DNA of 64,000 nt from Terfezia claveryi (Eukaryota > Ascomycota > Pezizomycetes > Pezizales > Pezizaceae). Below, piece by piece: positions 1 through 11,779 of this stretch (position 1 is its first letter; every line of letters starts with the position of its first letter). A program made the translations under genes and the position numbers. The notes beneath the pieces were generated by a model. It saw nothing but the letters and a program-made list of their open reading frames with translations, was not told the DNA's origin and searched no databases. The stretch spans positions 710,300 to 774,299 of the forward strand of contig WHUX01000009.1 in assembly GCA_015179025.1 (NCBI GenBank), written 5' to 3'.

Positions 1-372
1 AAGAAAATTAGAGAAAGTCGAGAGAGAAACAAAGCCCACTTTGACAAGAATTATTGAGAAAGACAACAGAACTTAGATATCGGGGATATGGTGCTTCTAT
101 ACAACAGCGCTCTTGATAAGCAATGGTCTCAAAAGCTCAAGAATAAGTGGAATGGCCCGTATAAGATTAGAGATGTTAGAGAAGATCGGGGAACTTATCT
201 GCTCGAAGAACTTAATGGCATGGAGGTGAAAGGGATTTATGCAGGATATCGAGTTAAGAGGTTTTTTGTCCGCCATAGAGTTGAAGTGGAAGATGAACAG
301 ATAGTTGAAGAAGGGGATAACGATGAAGGGGGAAACGAGGAAGAGTATGAAATGGTAGAGCCTGAAGATTAG
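1..372 (+). pseudogene. Ty3/gypsy integrase C-terminal end (Gypsy-1 copy A, 5' part outside the window)
   Basis: This is the tail of a retrotransposon pol protein that enters from the left edge. Frame 1 is open from base 1 except for one TGA at 55-57. The sequence matches, nearly residue for residue, the C-terminal part of the integrase at 15410-16042 on the minus strand, where the stop position is a CGA arginine, so the stop is probably a C-to-T change. The visible part is the post-catalytic integrase domain (GPYKIRDV motif, like the GPY/F module that follows the catalytic core in gypsy integrases), ending in an acidic tail of E, D and G. No chromodomain follows, unlike B and E. A 71-bp repeat array follows, and then the accessory gene at 1470. 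Confidence 0.85.
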
Positions 373-421
373 GAAAATGTTATGTTCACACACTGGGAGA
401 GCGGGTGTAAGGAACTTCTAT

Positions 422-870
422 CATATTATTTTAATCACTTATGTGGGATGTGAACACGTAAGTGACGCTTTATGCTCATTTTTTGTTCTTTTTTCATAAT
501 TGTATCGTGTTGTCTTTAATGCTTTTATCGTATTGTTTTGATCACTTACGTGGAATGTGAACATGTAAGTGATGCTTCACGCTAGTTTTGTTCATTTTAT
601 CATCTTATTTTGTTCACTTACGTGGAATGTTAACATGTAAGTGATGCTTTACGCTAGTTTTGTTCATTTTATCATCTTGTTTTGATCCCTTACGTGGAAT
701 GTGAACATGTAAGTGATGCTTTACACTTGTTTTGTTCATTTTATCGTCTTGTTTTAATTACTTACATAGAATGTAAATACGTAAGTGATGCTTTACGCTA
801 GTTTTGTTTGTTTTACCATCTTGTTTTGATCACTTACGTGGAATGTGAATACATAAGTGATGCTTTATGC
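422..870 (+). repeat. Tandem array of about 71 bp carrying a palindrome (copy A spacer)
   Basis: Six units begin near 434, 541, 615, 686, 757 and 828; the last four intervals are 71-74 bp. Each unit holds an imperfect palindrome with arms ATCACTTACGT and ACRTAAGTGAT around GGAATGTGA, followed by a T-rich linker. The array lies between the integrase end and the accessory gene and recurs inverted at 14993-15349. Its position upstream of a TATA box suggests regulatory sites (inference). Confidence 0.85.
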
Positions 871-1286
871 TAGTTTTGTTCGTTTTATCATCTCGTTTTA
901 GATAAATTAGGCTTTGTATATGGGTTTTGATTTTAATATAATGCTAGTGATCTCATGAAATTACTGTTTTGGAAAAGGAAAGATGGTGGGAGAAGGAAGT
1001 AGAATTAACACTCATGTAAAAAGAAGGACAAAGAATATTACTCGAGTATTAAGGGATTTTTTTTTTTTTTTTGAGGAGGGCCAAAAAAATTTTTTAAGTG
1101 GGGGGAGGGATAGAGATTATAAGGAAAAGAAGTTCAGGAAGTTCAGAGCAACGAATGGAAAGAAAAATTTAAATGTTCGGGTAACTATAGAATCTTCTAT
1201 AGAAGGGTCTGGAATGGAATGGAATGGAACAAACGAAAAAGGCATTGGATATGAACAGAGCGCTGAAAATTTAGTGTTTTGTTTAG

Positions 1287-1308
1287 TATAAATACCTCCG
1301 ATCCCCCC
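1287..1308 (+). promoter_or_regulatory. TATA-type promoter of accessory gene A
   Basis: TATAAATA at 1287-1294 is followed by CTCCGATCCCCCC at 1296-1308, about 160-180 bp before the ATG at 1470. The same pair of motifs stands before the accessory copies at 14393 and 31615. No gene is visible between 871 and 1286, which is A/T-rich with a poly-T run near 1060. Confidence 0.7.
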
Positions 1309-1469
1309 ATCATTCATACAAACTCCAATCTTCAAGCTTCCTCTTCAAACAAAGGCTCCCTTACGATAACTCTCATCAAGTCGTAACATCCTACTCATCC
1401 TTCCTAAACGATACCTTTTTCTACTTCACATATCACATATTATTACCCTGCCTCATACCCCGATTTACT

Positions 1470-2690
1470 ATGTCAGAAAATGACAACCGAATTATCAGCA
1501 TCGCTGATAGGGTAGTGAGCAGGAGTCAAGATTTGAGGAAGAGATGTCAGAATAAGATAGCAAAGCTGGAGGGAATAGACAAATGGGAGTTTGTCAAAGA
1601 AATAGCTCGCCTGACCCAAACTCAAGCGGAAAAGGTAGCTTTAGCCGCCCAAGTCCTCAAAGAAATGGTGGAAGGGTGGACCAATGAAGACTTTATGAGC
1701 ATGAAAGCATCCCGAGAAGACGTTGAGACGGATCTCAGCTTCACAAGAACAATCCTACTATTGTCTGAGATTCATACGGAATCTCAAAGAAGAAAAGCGA
1801 ATGCACGAGAAAGGCTGGAGAACGCATGGGGAGATGAATGGGAAGAGAAGATAGGGGAATTGATGCCTTCCTAGCCTGCTGAAGAATTCCTCAGAGAACT
1901 CGCGCAGTCTGCGGAGAAGAATCCAGCATGGAATGATGTGAAGGTGAAAATGACGATTGGGGTAGCAGAAAGGTTAGCTGCTAAACGAACCAAGAAATAT
2001 AAGTGGGTTATGACAAGGGATATTGCCAAAAAGACATACATGGAAAAGAAGCAATTGCGGGGAAATAAAATTCAGGTGGAGGTTGCTTCGTCTGTATCTT
2101 CCTTGGCACCTCTTACATCCCCTTCGACAATAACTCTCACTCCTTTTCACAACAACCCTCCTCATGAAATCGACATCTCAAACACACAACTAGCTATTGA
2201 AATGGTTGCATCTCTCGAGGTGGTATCTCAAGCCACCTCGCCAAGTGAAAAAGCCGAAGTACAGTCTAAGGCGGAAGTTGAAGTTGTTGAGGGAGGGAAT
2301 TCAGATAAGGGTGAAGATAAGAATGATGAGGTTGAGGAAGTTAGTGTGGCCAAAGACAAGGGAAAGAAAGTTGTTGGAAAGATTGTTGAAGCAAGGCCTG
2401 AAGTAGAAAGGCCGATGACGAGGAAGAGGAGGAGAGAAGAGGAGAAGGAGGAAAAGAAGAGAAAGTTTAAGCTAGACATACCAGTTATCAATCTAGATGT
2501 TGATAAGGGGGTAGATGAGCTTAAATAAAAGGCTGAGGATGAGGAGGATAAGGACGATGCTTTGGCAGTAGAAGGGGCAATACGATCATTGATGGCCGGG
2601 GAAGGGAGGCTAAATAAGAAGACGTTAGTGCGGAGGTTAGGGAAGTTGTTGGAAGCTAGTAAGGCAGAAATGGTGGAAGATATGAATTAG
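1470..2690 (+). pseudogene. Accessory gene of Gypsy-1, copy A (unrecognised function)
   Basis: An ORF of about 406 codons lies after integrase and before the 3' LTR. It begins MSENDNRIISIADRV and is interrupted by TAG at about 1872 (a Trp in copy A') and TAA at 2526-2528. The first 200 residues look helical and charged, with a WGDEWEEKIGELMP / PAEEFLREL segment shared by all copies. The middle is Ser/Thr/Pro-rich. The C-terminal third is rich in Lys and Glu with a run like a nuclear localisation signal (RKRRREEEKEEKKRKFK), then a DIPVINLDVD motif and a helical end. No zinc knuckle, protease or membrane segment is visible. It could be a captured host gene, a DNA-binding cofactor or an extra structural protein; I do not recognise the family. 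Confidence 0.75.
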
Positions 2691-2865
2691 GGAGGTTTCT
2701 TTTGTTATTACACAAGTGCTGGATTGTTTTGGATATTTTATTTATTTCTTTTGTAGATGTATTTTTTTTGCTTTTGCTACAGGGAAAAAGGGTGAAGAAT
2801 TTGTTGTTTCGAGAGTTGGATGGATATTTAGGTGGCAATGGGGCTGCCTAAGTTTTAAGAGGGGG

Positions 2866-3314
2866 GAGGCTAGGAAGTTATTTGTAATGAGGATAACAGC
2901 AAAAGTTATTTTTTTAGTTTGTTAGCCTCACTGGAAAGGGGGTATATTATGCAGGGGAATTCTTGTACTTTAACACACTCATTAAGAAATATATGTATCA
3001 TTTTTACGTACATAAGAAAAGTGTTAGAATCTTTGCTCTATTACCTTAAGACAATTGATAGCCAGTTTCGCATGCCGCTATTGATTGTCTTTTACTTTTT
3101 GAGGCTTTACTTTATCACTTGTGTGTATCGAGACACATAAGTCTTAAGAATCGCTTATCTCTTGTTGAGATCGATCCTCGCTTATAGGATTTTCGCTTAT
3201 TATAAGAATACTTCGCGACGATTCTGCGAGATACCAGTGAATTCCGCCAGCTCATTCGACTCTCCGGACATCTAAGATAGTAATAGTCACTCTGACTATT
3301 TGCGATCTTCTTCA
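2866..3314 (+). repeat. 3' LTR of Gypsy-1 copy A
   Basis: This is the same sequence as the LTRs at 12542-12994 and 50382-50834 (453 bp each), in plus orientation. It ends TCTTCTTCA at 3314. A few bases at the 5' edge, including the TG start, are lost next to the polypurine tract AAGAGGGGGGAGG. It contains an inverted repeat at about 3049-3088 (GACAATTGATAGC / GCTATTGATTGTC), one at 3118-3141 around TCGA, and one at 3282-3300 (AATAGTCA / TGACTATT). Confidence 0.85.
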
Positions 3315-3900
3315 TAGCGGGTCCGTATTGGTAGAGGCAGGTCTATATTAGTGGAGGCAGGTCCGTATTGGTGGAGACACTTTTAGTAGTTGGGGACGGA
3401 AGTGTTGGTGGGCATGCTAGAAAGGAATCTGTGTTGGTGGAGACTCTCTGAGCAGTTGGGGGGGCGAATGAAAACAGAGTATTAAGGGAATTAGATACTC
3501 CTTTTAATACTATAATAAGTCCGCTACCAGTCCCTCCCACTGCCAGCCCTCACTACTAGCTCTTCCTACCAGCTCTCCCCTTCTACTGCCAGCTCTTCTC
3601 TCCTGCCGCCAGTCCCTCTCGCCACCACGCTGCCAGTCTCTCCCACTACCAGTCCCTCCTACCGCCAGGTTTTACACAATAACCCTCCCCTAAGCTCTCC
3701 CACCACCAAAAAAGAAAAAAAGAGAAAAAGAGAAAAAGTCCCTCCTGCCGTAAGCTCTTATATAATAACCCCCCCTCCCCAAGCTCTTCTGCCACCAGCT
3801 CTCCTACAATAACCCTCCCCCCCTCCCAATAAACCAGAAAAAGAGAAAAGGAGAAAAAAAACCAACTCCCCCTTTTTTTTTTTTTTTTTTTTAATAAAAA
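3315..3900. repeat. Low-complexity CCAGTCCCTCC / GCAGGTCCG minisatellite region
   Basis: Imperfect repeats of GTGGAGGCAGGTCCGTATTG at 3320-3380 pass into C-rich repeats of the type CTGCCAGTCCCTCCCAC (3535-3660) and long A or T runs. The complement of the C-rich repeat occurs at 50880-51389. Open frames here are artefacts of low complexity. Confidence 0.7.
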
Positions 3901-4920
3901 ATTCAACCTCCAACCATCCTATTGATCAGCATCCGTTGTTGACCCATCAGGGTCAACCCAACCGTCAGCCTACCTAACCTTTTTGTTTTTCAATAAAGAA
4001 AATAGGTGACGAGGACGATAGGCTAGTATGAGTAGTATTTGTATATTTTCCTCTTAAAGACATGTCAACTACTCATGGCAATATTCCTCGACACGTAGAC
4101 ACTTCAATTAGTCAGTGCAATACTACAAAACGCATTCCTCCTTAAGCTCTGCCAGAACTTGTAGATCTATACATCTTTGTAGCTTTGCATCAAGATCTAT
4201 CTGACTAGATATAGTTGTCAGTTCAATAGTAGCTGTAGTTAAGGTAGCGGCCAAAGTTGCCAACATGGTAAAGAAGATAATAATAAGATAAAGCATTTTG
4301 ATAGAGGTATTGTGTTTATGGGTAGATGTTATGGATATTATTCTGTAAATGTATATTATTCTAGCTATAGAATGTTATACTATAGAAGATGTTGTACAAG
4401 AGAGGATGTTTTACTATAGGGGTATCCATAGAGAGGTCAGTGCCTGCCAACTGTTGGTGTTGTTATTACTTCTGGCTTAGTTGCTGCTGCTGCTGCAATG
4501 CGCATTGTTGCTGTAATGCATATTGCTGCTACAATGCATATTGTAACTTGCTTGGTCACTCCCAGTAATCTCGGTCACCCCCAGTAACCTTGTACCTTAT
4601 TATATACATAAACTCTATATCCTTGTGCCTTATTACAAACATAAAACTCAGTATCCTTGTACCTCATTATAAACTTAAAATAAAGTAAAGTCCTGTATTA
4701 GGTATACAAGATATTGGATGAGAATCTAATAATAAGAGCATTGGATAAGAATCTAATAATAAGTGCATAAACAAAAGCATAGAGAAAGCAATAAAAATAA
4801 GAATCTAATAATAAGAGAATCTAATATCAAGAACATAGAAAAAGTGATGAGAATCTAATAACAAGAGTGTAGAGAGAATGAGAGGGAGAGTGAAAATCTA
4901 ATAACAAAAGTATAGAGAAA
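3901..4920. other. No gene seen; A/T-rich with short repeats
   Basis: There is a GCTGCTGCAATGCGCATTG-type repeat at about 4480-4560 and repeats of AATCTAATAATAAGAG at 4725-4890, then GAGAGGGAGAG tracts. No reading frame has support. This may be the decayed flank of the F2 region. Confidence 0.5.
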
Positions 4921-5105
4921 ACGAGAGGGAGAGGTAGACAGAGCAAGAGGGTAGACAAAGATTAGGTAAGATCAATTGTCACTTTTCTCTTCTTTCCTTT
5001 ATAAAATTACAATGAAAACAAGAGGGAGAGGTAGAGAGAGCAAGAGGGTAGAGAAAGATTAGGTAAGATCAATTATCACTTTCCTCTTCTTTCCTTTATA
5101 TAATT
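4921..5105. repeat. Tandem duplication of the F2 3' end
   Basis: Two copies of about 105 bp share AGGTAGANAGAGCAAGAGGG, TTAGGTAAGATCAATTRTCAC and CTTTATATAATT. The second copy contains the last codons of pseudogene F2 (stop at 5059-5061), so the gene end was duplicated downstream. Confidence 0.7.
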
Positions 5106-8100
5106 GCATTGCAATTTTATAAATATCTTGAAAATGAGACCTGCTCAAATTCTGTTCCATCCACTTAGCCGCAAACTCATCATTTACTATAAGCTCTGCA
5201 AATCGTAAATTTTGTTCACTTTGTGTCTCACCTCCCAAAAAGTATCCTTTTGTCCTGCAATATGCATGATAGATATCTTTCAGCAATTTTCCACGTACTT
5301 CTGAATTGGCAAGGTCGTTATTATAGAGGATATTCTCTGAATGGGTTCTTTGGACTGACATGCGTGTTATAGCTATACCAGAAAAAGTATCAATGGAATT
5401 CCGAAAACTTTGTCTCTGTTGTATTGCTAATGGCCACTTCGACTATAACTGGTGTGTCAAATTATATCCTATGCATTAAACACTTCCAGCAGTCGATATA
5501 ATATTCTCAATCAGTTGCAGTGCATTCATAAGAATAATTCGTATTGCAATCCGATCAGAAACTCCAAGCTTTGCCGGTCCATATCCAACTAAAAACCAAC
5601 GAGCTGGATTATTAAACCATAAGGAGGTAGCTTTTAATCCTTGCCATTGTCGTTGCTTTGATCCTTTTGACTTGGACCACCACTTGTCAGTACTTGCATT
5701 TGGCCATATCAAACATTTCCAAACAAATTGTTTTAGAAACTTAGTATCATCCCATATCCAAGATACTTTTTCTCCTAAATGCACATTCCAATTTTCTACT
5801 AAAGTCTTATAAAGTACCCAATACTTTTTGTCTTCCTAACCTTGTCTCTTAACCCCATCATTAAATGCCCACAAATATAGTAAATGCTCAAGTGCCGATT
5901 TCCCTTTATTAGTACCAAACTCAATTCGGTATTCTAATAACTCTTGCATATCCTCTTTACAGAATCGAATATCATTGGGGTCAACAGAACCATCTGCCTT
6001 ACAATCAAGCTCCAATAACCCATCTTTCTCCAATGTAGTTAGAACTTTTAGTTCAAATCCCCAAATCAATGTTTCAGCCATCCAATACCAAACTAATGCT
6101 ATAGCATCAAACTTGCGATCGAATGTCCACCACTAACTTTCACTAGTCCATATTTCTCTTAACCATTGTAACTACTCGACACTAGTATTTTGAACTTGTG
6201 TAGAATAGTCAATCTCAGCTAGATAACATATGTGCTTTGAACATAAAGCATTATGGTTAAAAAGAATATATTTAGAGATAGCTGGTTTAAACTGCCAGGT
6301 ATTCCAATTAATCTTTCCAGCTTGTATAAACCCATATTGCATGGTTTCTAGAGTCTTTGATAAACCAATTCCTTGTTGTGGCTTTTCATTTAATTGATCC
6401 CGTCCTATTATATATATATATTAGCTTCAAAATATTATTTATTTTGATTTTCTAAGATAATAACCTACCAATATCAATCCATAATGCAGAATTCCATTAA
6501 AGTGGTGCACCACCTAAGGAGACCTGAAGTAGTTGTAAAAACATTATTGCCATCTTTGTAGATTCACTTGAAATATATTCACTACCACTTCTAACAAGTG
6601 AATATTCAAATCCGTAGCTAAACTTGATAATATTGCTATAAAGAAATTGCATTATATCACTGGTTGGAATTATCTGAAATAGTAGATTGATGCAATCAAT
6701 ACTATTTTCACTTTCGAAATTATCCAATTGTATTATGAGCTTTTCCAACAAAGTCTATGAAATATGATGCCCTTCTCATATACCATAACACTTATCTTTT
6801 GATGCTGATAAAACAATATTAACTCATTCCTTGCTAGCAATATATGCTTTTAATAGCCGCTTTCGATCCCAATTTCCTTTGGTATGCCTACTTTCTGAAC
6901 TCCATAGCTTATATAAATTAGAATCCACTGCTAAAGCTTCTAAGTTGATATTATTGTATGGGTGAGTTTTGCTAGCATCAAATGGTTCCTTTATACTACC
7001 ATAAAATTGGAAGTATACTAAACCATAATGCATAAGAGGATAACGTTTTCCAACTGAAAATGTCATGTTGGAGGAACTAGCTATTAATCCCCAAGGATAA
7101 AATTGAGTTTGGAAGCCAGGTTTTGCCATTCCAAGTTGAAAGTGGTAAAGAGTTTTTCATAGACAATAGTCTTTCCAAAGATAGTTATAAGCACGCTCGT
7201 ATTCAGTCTTTAGAGGAACTACCTCTTTACCAATATCAATCCATGTCTTTTTTGGAATGAAAAAGTCCTTATTCACACTGAAATTCTATGTTTCCTGAAA
7301 GTTACTAATAACTTGGGAAGAACTTTCTGAATGAAACAAGGTTTTTGTATTCTTTGCATCTAAGAGCAAGATTGGCTGACCAAGGTCTTGAAATCCTAGT
7401 AATGATAGCTTTTGAAGAACTATATTCCATATTTCATAAAGATCTTTTGGGAGAATAGTATAATGGAACATTTGGATCCGTGGTTCAGCTTTTTTCGGTT
7501 TGACACCTTGCTTAACTGCTCTAGCTTTTCCTTTCAGTTTAGCTTCCTCCCAATTTCATGGAAAATATTGACTAACACTAGATGAGTATACATCGTGGAT
7601 AGCTTGAAGTAAAATATTAATGAAACGGCTATATTCATTGTCAGTTAGGAATATGCATTCTGCATCTCAATAATAAACATCTGGAAAAAAGATAAAAAGT
7701 CGGCAATCTTCAAAGTAATATAAGTTGCCTAAATAGCAATAAGGAACTTTATAATATGAGACTGGCTTGAGCTCATTTTTATCAGATACTAAAGTCATTA
7801 GGTAGATATTTGTATTGATATTTAATATCTGCGTTGCATAGAAATATAACTATATATAAATTTTTAATTAGTTGTTTAAGTATATATATTTGGAATATTT
7901 TTAGGATACCTTTAATACCTTTTTTGCTACACCTAATGATATTAGTAATGCAATAAAGCTATCAATATCATGTGATATATCTGAGGAATTAACAATTTGT
8001 TGTTTATATAATAACAACGTATGTGACTGATGCATAAGGAAGGTTTTTTGATGAATACTTGTTTCATTATCATTATTCTCAATTAAACAAGTTCCTTCAA

Positions 8101-9753
8101 AAACTTGCCGACATTTATCACTAGATAGTGGAAAAAACTATAGATCTTTACCTTTAGGTTCCAATACGCAATGAACTGGTTCTGTTCTTTTGATTGTAGT
8201 ATCCGTACTTAGGCAATTATATGCCATGGAAATGTCAGCAATTGTATTTCGTGCAAGTGATCTTAGACTCGTACTCATATATTCTAAATGAATACCATTT
8301 TCTGCTTGATTCTCCACTTCTCTAGCCCGATCAGCTTCAAGTCTCTCTTGCCATTCTGTATGTTCTTCAGTTGTGCATCCATGTCCAAATACCAAATGTT
8401 GAGCTAGGAATTAAATTGGATTCAATGTTTATTGCTATATATAATTAGTAATAAATTTAATATAATACAATACTTCATTCTCACCTCTAATACTGCGTAT
8501 ATATTATCCTCTTCAGTAAACCTATTAAGGTTCTCATTTTGACCGGTATTATTATCCATCCCATCCATATCATCTGAATTATTATCAATAATACCAATTA
8601 AATTAACCATTGGAAAATTTCTATTTTTCTATTGTAATAGAGTAATTAGCTATAAGATTGAGTAAAAAATAAAATATTTCTTACCAATTGTTGTTGATTG
8701 AGTTTATTTAATTCCATCTGCCTTTCATTTGGTGCCGACCTATTCCTTAAGTTTGTTTGTTGACTATTGCTATAATTGTTGGAATCCAAACTAGCCATTG
8801 GACTATTATCATAATCTTCCATAGAAGGTACAATGGTAGAAGGACCTGGTATTAGTACAATCATAGAAGGACCTTGTATAGGTACAATCGTAGAAGAATC
8901 TGAAGGACTTTCAAGACCTGTTAGTCCTTCAGGACCTAGTAGTCCTTCAGGACCTGATAGTCCTTTAGGACCTAATAGTCCTTCAGTACCTAGTACAGGT
9001 ACAATCATAGAAGGACCTGGTACTGGTAATGGATCGAGTATTGGTAATAGATCAAGTACTGGGAAGGGATCGAGTACTAATATATTTTCATAATAATTAT
9101 ATATATTAGTAAACTAAAATAAAAATAATATATAAGAAATATTATAATACCTTCAGCCAAAACAGTATGTCGTACACTTAAGTTAGGTACTAAAGTACAC
9201 TGATTTGGTATTGCAACTACGTTATTCTGTAATGTTGCTGGTAATAATAATGGTGCTGTATTAGATGAACTCAATAATAAGTGTAATAGTACTATTGGAT
9301 CTAAATGATAATTATATTTATTAGTAAACTTATATAGAAGGAGTAGATAAGAAATATTATGATACCTTCAGCTAGACATTGTGAATTTGAAAATCCACCA
9401 ATAAATAATTAATTGCCAATTGGGTCTACTGGAACTATAGAATTGGGTACTATATTCTGCCGTCCTTGTTCTTGCTGCCGTCCTTGTTCTTGCTGCCATC
9501 CTTGTTCTTGCTGCCGTCCTTGTTCTTGCTTTTGCAAACTCTGCTGTTATCGATGTGCTTCTGTATTTTTTAATTGATAGATTGCTTTTGCCTGAAAAAT
9601 TTGTTTAGCTATATTATACTTCTTAGTATAACCTCATTGTCTCTTTTCTGGAGTCATAATAGTTGCTACTAAGTTTAATGGGATTTGGTTGCCAGTAATG
9701 TCCATTTTGAGGTTGCCAGTAAAGTCAATTTCGAGGTTGCCAATGAAGTCCAT
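5059..9753 (-). pseudogene. F2: decayed multi-exon gene, family not recognised
   Basis: This minus-strand gene starts at an ATG near 9753 and ends at 5059. Exons are joined by A/T-rich GT..AG introns; clear ones end exons coding GFSNSQCLAE and SVRHTVLAE, both split after the first base of a codon. The N-terminus has MDFIGNLE-type repeats, a Gln-rich stretch of QQEQGR repeats, and a PEGLLG repeat of 5-6 residues. Later exons (7129-5059) are conserved-looking, with stretches such as YPWGLIASSSNMTF, GKRYPLMHYGLVYFQFYGS, ARWFLVGYGPAKLGVSDRI and ITRMSVQRTHSENILY, ending in a basic tail. Many stops are TGA or TAG where CGA, CAG or TGG would fit (for example after IASKE at about 6824), so it is decayed. 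No enzyme motif is visible to me. Confidence 0.6.
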
Positions 9754-10271
9754 TTCGAGTGATATATACTATATAATATACGTGTATAAAATACCATAAA
9801 ACTAAGCTGAGAAATGATGCTTAATGGTAGAAAGATAGTTGAATTCAATTGCTATCGTGAACCTAGAATTATTCACTTCACAGGTCAGTTAATAGTAGAA
9901 AAATAGTAGGAGCAATACTTGCTTACCATCTATACAAATAATACTCCTGACTTACAGCACAGACCCATAAGGCTTATTATACTCAAGTAAACTAATCTAC
10001 TTTCATAAAAAAAAAAAAAAAAATATACAAGATAAACAAACAAGAACATAAGAAAATAAAATAAAAGTAAAAAGATATAAAACCAGCACCATAATATAAC
10101 ACATAAAAAGATCCATAAACTATAAATCCATAAAAACATAAGAGCATAAAAAGATCCATAAACTATAAATCCATAAAAACAAACAAGTCATAGGAAAAAA
10201 AAAAATATACAAGACAAATAAATAAAAAATAAAGGAATAAAAAAAACTGTAATAAATTAAGTACTATTGCC

Positions 10272-11779
10272 TTAATTATTATCAGAACCTTTAGCCTCAT
10301 CATCATTACTGGAACCATTATCATTACTGGAACTATTATCCTCATTCTCAGAACCTTCATCCTTATCATCAGTTCTGTCACCCCATTATCTGTACCTTCA
10401 GCCTCATGATTGGAACCTTGAGCCTTCTTATCTGAATCTGTATTATTAGAATTAGCATGACAAGAGTCTTCACTATCCTTCTGAAGTACTGGACTAATTT
10501 CTAGAAGATCGAACATTAGCTGAAGTCTTTCCACAATTTCCTCCCTTACAATAGGAAGATCATCCTTGTCTTGACCACCTATGACAACAGCAACTTCTTC
10601 TGATGCTAATTGAATATTTTTTGTTTGTTAGCATCAAAAGATTCCTCAGCTTCCTTCTTTAGCTTGTCCATTTTCTCTTCCACAAGCACTAGATGAATAG
10701 CTTCAATAGTTAAATCTACCATGAAAAAACGCAGATTAGGATTGGCTAAAGGTATGGTAGAAGGCTTGCGAGGGCATTTATTCCCCACTTGTTGACGCTT
10801 GGGATTTTGGGACCATAAGAATGCAGGTGACAGGATGTTTTTCCACTTCTTGGAAACTACAATTGCAAATTCTCTCTCTTTAGGCAAATTGTTGTTAGCC
10901 TAACCTGCCAGTTGATTAGCTAAATAGATAAAAGTATTATTATTAGCCATTGACTTTATTTTAGTTCTCAAAATAATAGAATATACCTGAAGTGGAGCTA
11001 GAACTAGCAATGTTATTAGGAACTAAGGTGACTGAAGTAACAACTTCTTCAGTGACAACTTCTTCCCTTGTATCGGCTATTATCACATCAGGGTTAGACA
11101 TAACATCACTAGGTAGTTCCGTAGGGTTCATATTATTTTCTGCTGAACAAGATACTTTATCAGCTGACTTATATGTTGACATGAACCTAGTCAAGTCAAT
11201 TGTCTGTAGATTGGGAACTTTGGAAGCTTTTGGCTATCTTATACATGTATCAATGATGCTATTAAGGCCTTGGCGAATCTCTTGCCAATCGGAGGGATTC
11301 CCAATTAAATTAGCAAAGCAGGCAAGTCGGCACAAAAACCCTTCTGTAAGGTCAGCAAGCAAAAGTTCTGAAAGTGTAATTTCCCAACTAGGTCCCTATA
11401 TCTCATTCAGCCGCTTATGATAGTTCCGCCTCTGGGACTCCAATGCTATACTTTTGACGTTTATGTCATTTATAAGATCATACCTAACTTTCTCATGAAG
11501 CACAGGTATGGACAACCCTATCTCCTTATAAGTAGTCGCAGATAGTGAGTCCAGATATGCTTTATGAATCGTAGCACTCTGGTCGATTTTATTATCTATT
11601 AGGATGATACAATAAGAGAATTCCTCTAGGAAGCCAGTGAGCTTAACCCTCTGCAATTCTAATACTGCTTGTTGATATAAGGCCATACCGACAGCACGTT
11701 TTATTGACAGAATCTGGCCTAGGATCTCTGACCCTGTTGGTTGACTTTCATTAATACCTTTACCGACAGCAGTTAGCAT
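10272..11779 (-). pseudogene. Accessory-F: intron-bearing distant relative of the accessory gene
   Basis: It starts at ATG 11779 (MLTAVGKGINESQ) and stops at TAA 10272. The segment GPSWEITLSELL ... EGFLCRLACFANLIGNPSDW aligns in order and spacing with the accessory segment WGDEWEEKIGELMP / PAEEFLRELAQ..NPAW. A later piece with many Lys and Glu (EEKMDKLKKEAEE) sits where the other copies have DVDEGVDELKRKAK. A probable intron (GTATATTC ... CTGGCAG, about 10990 to 10900) splits it; the other copies lack it. The tail is acidic (GSENEDNSSSNDNGSS), read after a small frameshift near 10380. In-frame stops near 11395 and 11230 suggest decay. It precedes F2 on the same strand. Homology is by eye and needs a profile search. 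Confidence 0.5.

Noticed and set aside
983..1291. 102-codon ORF before accessory gene A
   Set aside because: Contains a poly-T run and the promoter, and is not kept in copy A'.
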